A stretch of 38,728 nucleotides of DNA from Gnetum montanum. Lineage: Eukaryota; Streptophyta; Gnetopsida; Gnetales; Gnetaceae. Below the pieces are notes generated by a model. It ran no database searches and had not been told where the DNA came from. It saw only the letters and a list, made by a program, of their open reading frames with translations. The DNA lies in the NCBI GenBank assembly GCA_015680685.1, contig MNCI01027100.1, positions 39,137 to 77,864 of the forward strand, written 5' to 3'. This document shows positions 8,206 through 18,380 of the stretch, in pieces. The position numbers were made by a program, and so were the translations under genes. The first letter of the stretch is position 1; every line of letters starts with the position of its first letter.

Positions 8206-10995
8206 ATGGCCTCGAAGTGTGCACAGTAGGAGGGTCCTATTCAAGGTAGAGCGAAACAACCTTGGAGAGGTGGAAGACAAGTCCCTGCTAGAAAACATGT
8301 AGAACAAGAGGTGCAATCATTCAGCATCCATCAAGAAGAACCTCCTACCAGACGGTCCGAGCAGGCAGAAGGAGGAGCTGCTGATGTGCCTGAATCGGGA
8401 CAACAACTCACGTTGCCCCCGAAGTGTGTTCAGGCTATCCATGAGAAGTCCACATTCGTTGTTGTGATTGTGGAGCTAAACTTCAAATCTTTTTTAGAGT
8501 TCGCTCTTAAGGCTATTAGGGATCACCTCAAAGGGTCTCCCTTATGGCCTATCCTCTCTGAATGCGGTGCCTGGTACTTAGGCGAAATGTACCAGTTCTG
8601 GCACAATAAGGAGCAAGGCACCATGGTTAACTTTTGTGGTGTGATAGTAGACTTTTCTGCACAGGAAATTTCAAAAGTGTTAAACCTTCCAAATTCAGGT
8701 TCCCATGTTGCTCGGTTATCTACTCGATCAGACCCTGATGTGCGAAAGGATTGGTTAGAGAAGGCTTATGGCAGAGATAAAGCTTTTGGTGAGCTGACGA
8801 TGGAAGAGAGAGTTTATTTCAAAATTGGAACCTATCACCTCTTCCCCACAAAAGGTTTGAAAAGAATATTAATGTATGCGGCTAGGGGATGTGCAATGTT
8901 GATGGGAAAGGTTAACGCTAATCTTCCCCATCTATATTTGATGGAGATCCTCATGCGATTTGAAGAATGGAAGTTAGGGAAGATGGTGTTGCCTTTTCCC
9001 TATCTTATCAGAAAACTGTGCCAGCGGGCTGGTATTCGGGGATACACAAATGATGTCCTCCGAAAAGCCCAGAATGCTTCTTATGCTGAACTACTAAAGG
9101 TGCCAACTCCAAGAAAGAGCACTAGCGAAGAGCTGAGACCAGATGAAGAAGAAGAACAGATGACTGGATCACCTGCAACTCATTTTGCAGGACCCAGTCA
9201 ACCTCCAACCACGGGTCCCAGCCAACAATAAGAAGCAGTGCCTGGCATAGGTGAAGATCAGCCACCACCATCGCAAGACTACAAACCATCGATGAGTCAT
9301 CTTCGGGCCATCGTTGAGATGGTCAGTTGGGGAAGTCATGATGACATAAACCTCTTCCACATCATCGATGATGCTGACTAGCCTACTATTTCATTAGATC
9401 ATACAAGGGGAAAATTATCAATTCAAACAGGAGGAGGGGAAAGCAGATGGTCGCAACAAATCTCAGAAAACACGACATCTTTTCAAGTGCAATTAGAGAC
9501 TGGTGAAGGGGCCACTGTGGTGGTCATACAACACCAGGATGCCACAGGAGTTGCTGAAGTGGTTGCTGACCACATCAAAGAATCCTTTAATGTACCTGTT
9601 GTGCCACCGACAGATCTCTCAGGAGCACGAGATGCTCAAACTCTTGCCGAAACCTCAATGACTCCTGCGGAACATGAGGATGCACTTGACAGATTGCTTC
9701 AAATAGGAAAAGTAATGACGCCTCTGTTTGACATCCCTCAAGATGTCACAACAATTCAATCAGACCTCATTTCCACAAAGGGGAAGCTGGTCATATCCGA
9801 AGTAAGAATAGAGCATGCTGAAGCTGAAGTGCAGAGACTACAAGAGTAGCTCATAGCCTTACAAGTAGCACAGCGGGATCCTTTCCAATTCATTCCTGCA
9901 GACCAGCTAAACAACTTTAGAACCAAGAAACTCACAAATTTGATCGTAGAGAATAAGAAGGTGGTAGGAGAAAAGGAGATGGTCGTTTGGGATGCCTCCG
10001 CATCACAGGCGCAAACCCATGTGCATCTTAAGGCACTCAAGGCCTTAGAAGAAGAAAATAAGCAGTTGGTTGCAAATAACCTTTGGTTGACCTCTGTGGA
10101 GAAACAAAAGAATGTTCTCGATGAACACTTTCATCAGTTATGAGAACAATTCATTCAAGTCAACCGAGATGTAAGCTGTTTAGCCAGAGAGAATTGAACC
10201 CTCTCAATGGAGGAGATACGCGCTATTTGCCAAAAATCAGCAATTGAGATAAGCGCGTGGCAGAATGAGGCTAAAAGATACAAGAAGCTGAAGGAGCATT
10301 TCCGTGCTTAGGTGGGGATGTATAAAAAAATCCTAGAGAATTAGATCCATATGGCCAAGGCTCATATTAACACTATCAGTGCTCACCACACTGATTAGAG
10401 GGCAATATTGGACACTTACGCCTTCGCCCACCAAGCAAAAATTAAAAATAGGGACTTGCAGATCTAGGACTTGATAGAATACATGGAGTTGGCAAACCTT
10501 AGATATGCCAACCTTGCCATGTTAACAGCAGGGCACCCGAGAATAGAGCTCGAGCAGTAGGTAGCTTCCACCCATCTCAAATATGAAGCAGAATTTGCAG
10601 AATGCAAGAAGCTGGTTGAAAAATTGGATGTTGCAAATTCTGAACTTGCGGTGGTAAAAGAAAGCTACCAAGGACAAAAAGATGTTGCAACCGACTTGGC
10701 TCGACGGCTAACAAATGTTAATGAATACAAAGATAAAGTAAGAGCTTATGAAGAGGAACGACGGGTGTTTGCGGTGTGGTATGTCAAAGCCAATTAGATG
10801 TTCCTGCAACTACCCTGTCCGTGGGAAGTGCCGACTCCGTCAAACATCAGAACATTAGCATGGACAACACAAGATCCTCGAACCGAAGAGGAGAACCTCC
10901 AGGCCATTCTTCTACGTCATCAACCTTCAAAGCCTGGAGCACAAGATAAAGGGAAAGCACCCATGGAGAAGCCACCGCCACCAAGAACTACATGA
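8206..10995 (+). pseudogene. Cargo ORF of element B: plant-transposon-protein-like domain plus coiled coil
   Basis: One continuous frame of 929 codons runs from ATG 8206 to TGA 10993-10995, without frameshift but with twelve internal stops (8227, 9229, 9379, 9847, 10141, 10195, 10309, 10342, 10396, 10465, 10558, 10795), nine of them TAG. Residues about 65-300 resemble the 'putative plant transposon protein' domain: GVIVDFSAQEISKVLNLP, a WLEKAYG segment, then YHLFPTKG and an alpha-helical stretch before KLCQRAGI. An acidic and Pro/Ser/Gln-rich linker follows (about 300-420). Residues about 500-860 are Glu/Lys/Ala/Leu-rich with heptad-like spacing, suggesting coiled coil. The tail is basic and proline-rich. 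Function is unknown; it is not pol. It has its own upstream promoter-like block. Extra ORFs are known from Athila/Tat and Ogre elements, but this one sits in a copy with no pol at all. Confidence 0.75.
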
Positions 10996-11151
10996 GTTCC
11001 ATTTTTTGTAGTTGTAGTATTTTTCTGTGTTGTGTCTTCCCACACTGCAGCATTATTTCATTTGTTTTTCTAGTTAATAATCCCATACCTATCCACTGTG
11101 TAATCAATGGAGCTTATTCTCTTTATAACTTGAGGATGAGTTTTCATTCAG
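10996..11151 (+). other. 3' untranslated end of B
   Basis: T-rich at first, then from about 11129 (ACTTGAGGATGAG, TTTTCATT) it matches the bases next to A's polypurine tract (12870-12903, minus). No gene is visible. Confidence 0.7.
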
Positions 11152-11162
11152 TCATGGGGGTA
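11152..11162 (+). other. Polypurine tract of element B
   Basis: CATGGGGGTA directly precedes the 3' LTR start TGATGGG. This is the expected place for plus-strand priming; the purine run is short but shared with A (GTGGGGGTA). Confidence 0.8.
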
Positions 11163-12014
11163 TGATGGGACACGATATCGTGTACATTGCGATATCGCAT
11201 CCCCCCGCGATATCGTGTACACGATATCGCATCTTCCCTATGATATTGCGTATGTGATATCGTAGTCCACCGCAATGTCTATAAATAAGAAGAGGCTCTC
11301 CCTTGTTCATCATTAATTAGGAGTTAGAAGTAGCGAAGTTCTAGCAGTTTGATCCCTCCAGAGTTAGATTATTTTTCCAGTGTTTGACCATAGTGTGGTG
11401 AATGTAATTGTACAACATTATTTATTCGAGTGTGACGTACTTGGACACGCACATGACCAGCAATAAAGATCAAGATTACTTCATCATTGCAGCATTCACT
11501 TTGTTATTTATTTTTTTATTTATTTAATGTTATTTACTATTTTCTCTCTCTCACCCTTAAACTCCTAGAATGCGAAATGAGTACGACTTGATTATGAGCA
11601 TTTAAGTGTGACTACTTGGTAGCCTAGTGGCGTACCTAGGATCTGTGCTTGGTAATCCCAGTGGTAGTCGTGCACGAGGTCCAAGATGTGTACGGTTGAT
11701 CAAGGAATCAGTTGCTCGTCGCACTTAGGCTAGATTAGATTTCTTTACCCTTTTCCTCCTAGCATAGCTTAGTTAATATTATTTTCCACTGCCTTCAGAA
11801 GTAGCGTTAGAATCAGGAAACACATCATACACCTCACTCTAGACTAAACCATACGTGACAAATATAAATACTAGTCCAAGTGGAAAGATAGGGAATTACG
11901 ACCTAAGGTTAACGATCTAGGTTCCACAACTAGTTCGTCTGCGGAGTTCGACCGGATCGCACGTGCTACGCTCATTTCGTATGGTTGAGTGTAGGGGTAC
12001 CTCACCACTCATCA
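11163..12014 (+). repeat. 3' LTR of element B
   Basis: 852 bp, pairing with 3265-4133, beginning TGATGGG and ending CACCACTCATCA. TATA box at 11280-11288 after six GATATC-like units (11173-11268), one fewer unit and other spacers than in the 5' copy. The TGCGC duplication follows at 12015. Confidence 0.95.
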
Positions 12015-12019
12015 TGCGC
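12015..12019. repeat. Target-site duplication TGCGC, right copy (element B)
   Basis: Second copy of the 5-bp duplication; see 3260-3264. Confidence 0.92.
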
Positions 12020-12869
12020 CTATGCAAAATAAGGATGAGTTATGTAGTTGTCTTCCCAAGCTTACTTGTAAGGCACAATTGTATGGTTAAGCAAACTTGA
12101 GGTGTATGATTTTTATGCTTTTCTTTTATATTTTCTATCCTAGTCTCCTAAGTGTGTGCAATGAAAATATTTAATTAATTTATGGGTTTTGTAACTCTAA
12201 TGTGAATCAAATCCTAACACAAGCATCTGTTCCCACTATCTGGACACATCCTGAACCAGTGTAACACTACTAGGATTACCAAATACTAATCATTACTGGG
12301 TTACCAAGTGTTCCACGTATGCTCGAAGTGATCATGTTGAGTGTGCTAATTCATTGATAATTGATAATTAATAATTCTATAAAATAACATTAATTAACTA
12401 TTGAAAGAATCAAATAATAGTAAATAACATGAAATGCAATAACTAAGCTATTCTAAATGTTACAAGGTTTATCACAAGGTTCATCTTTATTTCCAAACAC
12501 AAGATGTGCTTAGGTACACAATGTTCGAATAAAGATCCGTTCACTCTATGACCTCTACTATGGGCACTCAGAAATAATTCTAATTCTGAAATAGAAAAAC
12601 TACAAGAGTTCAGCTAAGGGACTAAAAAAATAATGCCCAAGACCAAGTGCCCCTGTCTCTTATTTATAGGCAACGAGACAGGTTCCAACATCATGTGTCC
12701 GATATCGGGGATCCAATACGAATATCGCGTATCCGATATCATGGATCCGATATCGCGGATCTAATATCAGGGATCCAATACCGATATCATGTATCTGATA
12801 TTGTGGATCCAATATCGCGAATCTGATATTAGGGATCCAATATCGGAACACTTATTTGGTGACTCATCA
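12020..12869 (-). repeat. Left (3') LTR of element A, main part
   Basis: It continues the LTR broken at 3264 and aligns to 21211-21976. On the minus strand it begins TGATGAGTCACC at 12869. Over a 245-base sample next to the break I count roughly 20 differences from the right LTR. It has a TATA box on the minus strand at about 12660-12669 (CTATAAATA). Together with the 93 outer bases it is about 943 bp, longer than the right LTR because of array expansion. Confidence 0.93.
12692..12848 (-). repeat. 14-bp GGATCCAATATCGC tandem array in A's left LTR
   Basis: About ten head-to-tail units of 14 bp, consensus GGATCC(A/G)ATATCGC with variants, one unit carrying extra bases. It lies upstream of the TATA box in A's own orientation. 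The partner LTR has only about four units (21894-21952), so the array changed size after insertion or during replication. Confidence 0.85.
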
Positions 12870-12880
12870 TACCCCCACAA
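12870..12880 (-). other. Polypurine tract of element A
   Basis: The + strand reads TACCCCCACAAC next to the LTR; in A's sense this is GTTGTGGGGGTA before TGATGAG. Its place at the left end proves A's minus orientation. Confidence 0.85.
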
Positions 12881-14803
12881 CTAAATGAAAACTTTTCCTC
12901 AAGTTTCTTACAAAATATTGGGAAGGTATGGGATTATTGACTGAACGACAACTGACGGTGACATGGAATGAAAAACTCAAAGTGCCTGGTGAACGGATTG
13001 ACAAACGTATACAGTATTGGTATTCATAACCATTGTGGTGAACACTGTATATAGATGACATCCAGTTCCTCATTTGACAACTTGAAGAGAGAGAGAAAAA
13101 AGAAAATGATGTGCATTACTATCGATGTTAAAAAGGTGCACACCATTGTTCATCCATGGCCACATGACTAAGCATGTTCCTTACATGAATGCATAGCTCC
13201 AATCTATCCTAAGTGCTCCCTCCTATCCCAATTCATTGTTCATGTGATCGCCATCTACATGTACAACACAATCACGAATTAGCAAGGATAGATAAGATAT
13301 AATGCAGTTGATACCTTGCCTCAATATGAAACACATTGGCTAGGTTGTGGGTATCGCAGATACTAGGTTAGAAGTTTGTAAGTGATAGCTACCCAAGGTG
13401 TAGGGGTGAGATAAGTAATGGAATGGAAAAATTTGCAATAGACCTCCACAACTAAGAGCAAACCTCTGGTAGCGATAGGATGGAAAACGAAAGAAAAAGG
13501 AAGGTAAGAGGAATAACAATAGTGAAGTCAATAAAAATGCATAGAAGGGAAGAGAAAAACAAAAATGAATTTCATGGAAGGGGTGAAGCGAGAAACAGTC
13601 AATTGCAAAGAATGTTTAAGGGAAAGAACTTAACAATTGCACAAAAAAGGAATGCCAGTGGGTCCTCCCCAAAGCAAGCTCATGCCCTGTATGCCCTAAC
13701 AAACCCACAAACCAAAGAGTCCATAGGCTCTAGGAATGACATAAGGAGCCAACAGTTAAGAATTCACCCATAAGAATTTACCAAAGAATAACAATGTGCC
13801 AATCAAGATATAGACTAATCATAAAATCAGCAATGAGGTAGAATACGGGAAGCAATATGGAAAGAGAAGAGGGAATGGAATGCAATCCTGAAACAGGGTT
13901 GTGTAAAGTCCCTTGTGTATTATGTGGTTAAGGTGACATAATAAAATTCAGCCCAAATCTAGATTAAAACTAACCATATCCAGTGACCTCGCATCAACAC
14001 ACTTGACCAACCCATCCTCTTGAAGCAACAGGAATGCTTTCATAAAGCAACCACCATTCCAAAAAGAGAAAAATAGAGAAGCAGGAAGTGAGAAAGGGCC
14101 TTAGTTAGAGAGAACCTTCAGGCATGGGTAACATGTCTTTCCAGTGCCATAACTAATGCTTGTAGCCCATATTACTTTATTATGTCTAAAGGGTATGCTT
14201 TGAATTCCCAATAGTTTTTTTTTATTGAAGTGGGAACCACACCATGCAAAGACTCATTTGAGTCATTCAATTTCCTAATATTAGTCGATAGTGGAATGAC
14301 GGAAGCCTATGAAAAACATCCAAGTTCCCCAAGAGAATAGCCAACACAAATGCTTTGAATCCCCTTGAAGTCACACCCTTTTCAATCCATTTGAATCTTT
14401 CTTTGGTTTGAAGAATACCAAGCCACAATTTATTTAATAGGTTTGAGTAGAAAAAGGGACAATACATTTCCAAAACAAAGGGAGACCATAGAGTTGAATG
14501 GATGAATGGATGACATAGACTCATTACCTATTTTATCAAAAGAAACCATATCTTAGTATTGGCATTAAAAGTTAAAGATAAACACCAAACATTAGTAAGC
14601 AACACTATTATAGTAGAATCCACCATCATGAACACTTATTATATGAAAATTGAGAATAAATCAAACAAAATGTAATAGAGAAAGAAATAGTAAAAATGTT
14701 AACGATGGTGTAAAACAAAAACAAGTAAATATGAAAAACATGTAAAACAAAAATGTGTAAAACAAAAAAGACAAAAGAAACTGAGGGCTTAGAATAATTA
14801 GCA
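12881..14803 (-). other. 3' untranslated region of element A
   Basis: About 1.9 kb between the pol stop and the polypurine tract without a supported gene. In A's sense it opens with a T/G-rich tract (14630-14770) shared with D (38028-38215), B and E. The right part matches B's untranslated region (see 6392-7639) and D's sequence after pol. A 97-codon ORF on the + strand (13480-13773) runs against the element and has no recognisable domain. Confidence 0.65.
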
Positions 14804-15990
14804 TTAGTGGCCATCTCCCCCATGACTAAGTTGGAAGGAGGAGATCTGAAATAATGCGTAGGGTTGTCCATCAATAGAGGTAGTGTTAGTACTGTCCATT
14901 TTAGGCTCATGGAAAAGTTTGGTTTGCTGGATGTTGACGAATAATTTCTTATCTAGGCTTCTAGGTTTATAGATCATCATGGCCCTTGAAGGAAAAGTTT
15001 CATGAATAAGATAAGGTCCTTCCCACAACATTTGAAATTTAGTTTGTTGTGGCACATGTGTGGGATTCCAATAAAGAACCCTATCTCCTGGTTGGTATTT
15101 GACTTTCCTAATTCTTAGGTCATGACATTGCTTGTTGAAGGCCTTGTGCAATTCGTTGGATGATAGGATGGCTAATCAATTTTCATCTAGCAAGTTAAGG
15201 CTCATTAACCACTCTTTTTGTGCTAGACTGAGGTTAAGGTTAAGGTCACATGTTGTAGATAGTGTATGGAGCTCAACTTGGACAAGAAGTGTTGGAAGTT
15301 TACCATACACTAACTCATATGGCGAATAGCCTATAGGGAGTTTCCATGTGAAGCGGTAGGCCCAAAGAGCATCATTCAGTTTGGTGCTCCAATCTTGCCT
15401 ATATTTGCTAATGGTTCGTGTCAAAAATTTTGTAATTTCTATTGGTGACTTTGGCTTGACCATTCATTTGAGGATGATATGGTGTAGTCAGTTTATGCTC
15501 GACTCCTAAGCGTTGCATCAACTTTCAAAAGGTCAAACCTATAAAATGTGTACCATTATCAAAAATAAGTGCACGAGGCATACCAAACCTATTTACAATT
15601 TGTTGTTAAACAAATCATGTAGCGGTAGATGATGTATAGTCGGTAACAGTGGCTACTTCTGCCCATTTTGTAAAATAATCAACAGTAACAACAATGTATG
15701 CTTTTCCATTAGACATTGGTGTAATAGGCCCCATAAAATCAATACCCCATATGTCGAAGGGTTCTAAGGGTTGAATCCATTATTGTGGACCCTCCATTCT
15801 AGTAGTCATTCCTCCATCGCATTGGCAATGCTCACAAGATTGGACAAAATGATGAGCATCCTAAAATAATGTAGATCAATAATACCTTGCAAGTAAGATT
15901 TTAATGGTTGTTCATCTCCCAGCATAATGACCTCCTAAGGACCCTCATGAGCATCTCGGAAAACTCACAATTGATCTGTGTCAGGAACAC
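14804..15990 (-). pseudogene. Integrase of element A
   Basis: This is the Ty3/gypsy integrase that would join element DNA to the genome, with breaks. The HHCC zinc finger keeps C-x2-C (SCEHCQCDGG, near 15815-15860). The second catalytic Asp is in DNGTHF (15558-15560). Exactly 36 codons on, in the same frame, where D-35-E integrases have Glu, the codon is AAA, Lys (15450-15452). A one-base loss just after this (about 15440) shifts frame, and the domain continues as LTRTISKYRQDWSTKLNDALW to a C-terminal GDRVLYWNP and NIQQTKLFHE. It ends LSHGGDGH at 14804. No chromodomain follows, which fits the Athila/Tat side of Ty3/gypsy. Confidence 0.88.
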
Positions 15991-16249
15991 ACCTTGTAAA
16001 GGTATCCATGATTTCCATGAAATGTTTGACTCGATGGAGAAACTGTTATTTCTTTTTAACGTCCAACCGTTGTAGTGTTTCTTGTGTGAGAAGATAAGTA
16101 AGAATGCTATTATACCAATTTGTATCTCTGGGTGATTAATTGTTTATTACACTTGCAAAGAGAAGTTCATCAGGGAAGTGATCAGAAATTAGGTATTCGT
16201 CCTCTTTTTTATCCCATGACAACTGAGATAAATGATCAGCAACAACATC

Positions 16250-17460
16250 TCAGTGCCTTTACGATCGACCATTGTAAGATCAAACTCTTATAAGATTGCG
16301 AGCCATTGTATGATGCGAGGGCTCACCGTTGGTTTATTCATAAGAAACCGAATCGCACTATGATCCATGTGTACAAATACCTTATAGCCTAATACATAGT
16401 GCCTAAATTTTTCCAGTGCAAACACCACAACCATTAACTCTTTTTCTATTGTGGTATACTTGAGTTGTGCACTAGCAATATTTCAACTTTCATAGTGAAT
16501 GTAATAGGGATGTTTGTGCTCATCTAACTATGTAAGTATGGCTCCTAAAGCAAAATTGGACACATCAGTCATTATATGGAATGGTCTAGACCAGTCAGGA
16601 GCTTGTAGAATGGGTGTTTCTCCGAGCTTTTTCTTCAAGGTTTGGAAAGCTAACTCACATTCCTTAGTCCATTCAAAGTGTATGTCCTTTTTCGTTAATT
16701 CTACCAATGGTTTTGCAATCTTGGAAAATTTCTCGATGAAACATCTATAATAGGTAGTATGTCCAAGGAATGATTGGACATCTTTTACATTTTCAGGTTG
16801 ATGACTAATTCCTTGGATGACTTTAATTTTTTCAGGATCTACCTCCATCCCTGTTTGTGAAATTTTGTGCCCTAATACAATGCCCTCTTAGACCATCATG
16901 TGGCTTTTCTGCCAATTGAGCCTTAGGTTGGTTTCAACACATCGTTTCAGTACTTGCTCTATCGGTCCAATGCTTGTTCAAAGTTCACTCCATATGTGGA
17001 GAAATCATCCATAAAAACCTCCACACCGTTTCCTATTTGCTACTGAAATATATTGAGAACCAAACATTGAAACGTTGCTGGAACATTGCACAAGCCAAAT
17101 GGCATCTACTTATATGAAAATGTCAAAGACTTGTGAATGTAGTTTTGGCTTGGTCTTCTAGTGCTCTTTGGATTTGATTGTACCCACTATAACCATCTAG
17201 AAAACTATAGTAGCAATGCCCTGCAATGGAAAATGATCTTTAATTGTTGCCATGTTGAATAGCCTAAAGTCTATACACACCCTCCATTTACCACCTTTTT
17301 TAGGCATAATGACCAATGGACTAACCCATTCACCATCAGCTATGAGGTAGATAAACCCAACCTTCAGAAGTTGTTCAATTTCTTCCTTAACCACTTGCTT
17401 AAGCTTTAGGTTCATTCGTCTTTGTGATTGTCATTAAGGCTTTACAGAGGGGTCAGTGTA
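16250..17460 (-). pseudogene. Reverse transcriptase and RNase H of element A
   Basis: The order in A's sense is: LNLKLKQVVKEEIEQLLKVG and WVSPLVIMPKKGGKWRVCIDFR (17415-17260), the FLDGYSGYNQI motif (near 17190), FMDDF, the metal-binding catalytic motif, intact at 17001-17015, then the RT-RNase H connection PENVKDVQSFLGHTTYYRCFIEKF and the RNase H start HIMTDVSNFALGAIL (16848-16528). Compared with D, about 31 bases are missing near 17215 between short CC-ATTGC-like repeats, which shifts the frame; a further small change later restores it. Further stops lie in RNase H. The enzyme copies element RNA to DNA; this copy cannot. Confidence 0.9.
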
Positions 17461-18380
17461 AATTCTATGTTAGCATATCTTAGGATCTATTCTAGTTAAT
17501 TCGGGATATGACTAAGCAAAGGCTTTTGACCATTTTTTTACCATCTTCAGTAGTATTTATTTTTTTTGAGGAGTGAGCTTAGCATTAATCATTACTAGTT
17601 TTCCATTCTTGAGAAATGCATATTCCATACCAGTGGGAAACAATTTTAATTCAAGGGGCTCTTGCTTAAACTCGTCAAGGATTTCCAACTTCCCTCAATT
17701 GATATTTTTGATGTTAGTACTTAGAAGTTGGTGATGGACTTGCTATAATTCATCTATGCTATCGATATAGGCACAAGTCAAGCTCTTAGTTGGTTCCATG
17801 CATAAAGTTGAATTGCTCTCGATGTTAGCTATTAACCACTAGGTGCCTTCCTATCTTATGGCGACTGCATACAAGCATCTTTGTATGTTAGTTACTTGTG
17901 CACACTAGTTCCATGTAGGCAATGTTAAGCATTGTACAAACTAGGACTTCTGCATGTAGTTGCACCCTGTGTTACTGTATGCGATGCATGGAACTTTCTT
18001 CTTCTTGATCTTTCCAAACGCATTTTCTTTTGATATCTCTAGGGAAAGATCACGTATTCCTAGGCATGCATCAATCTTACTTAGCCATGCTCTTCCCATT
18101 ATGATTGGGAAGTCCCCCTTATAGTTGTTGACTTAGATCACTAGGAAATTGGCTGGATACGACCACCCACAAACAGTGGTGACAATGTCCACCGCTAGTC
18201 CTAATGGAACAGTGATGGACTGGTTGGCCAACTCTAAATGAATGTTACTCTTCTTCAATGGAGGCAGGTTCCAAGCTTTGTACATTTCTTGAGAGATTAA
18301 GTTAACACCAGAATCTGAATCCAAAAGAGCCTTGCAAGACTCATTTCCAGCGATTTACAAATAAATAAGGGGACTTCTAG
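17461..18380 (-). pseudogene. Aspartic protease and linker of element A
   Basis: The protease (18324-18133) would cut Gag-Pol. It reads ALLD-SDSGVNLISQEMYKAWNLPPL, then ITVPLGLAVDIVTTVCG, typical of plant Ty3/gypsy proteases. The catalytic triad D-(S/T)-G appears as D-S-D (18321-18313), a single G-to-A type change that would inactivate it. After FPIIMGRAWLSKIDACLGI comes a poorly conserved linker to RT with VPCIAYSNTGCN (about 18000), which serves to locate the deletion in D. Confidence 0.82.

Noticed and set aside
11163-12014. B's 3' LTR as a solo LTR unrelated to 3265-4133
   Set aside because: The TGCGC duplication, primer site, polypurine tract and LTR similarity tie both copies to one element.
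12692-12848. CRISPR-like or centromeric satellite array
   Set aside because: Units are 14 bp, contiguous without spacers, and lie inside an LTR promoter in a plant genome.
13480-13773. 97-codon + strand ORF in A's 3' UTR
   Set aside because: Runs against the element, lies in sequence shared with B's UTR where it is not kept, and has no recognisable domain.
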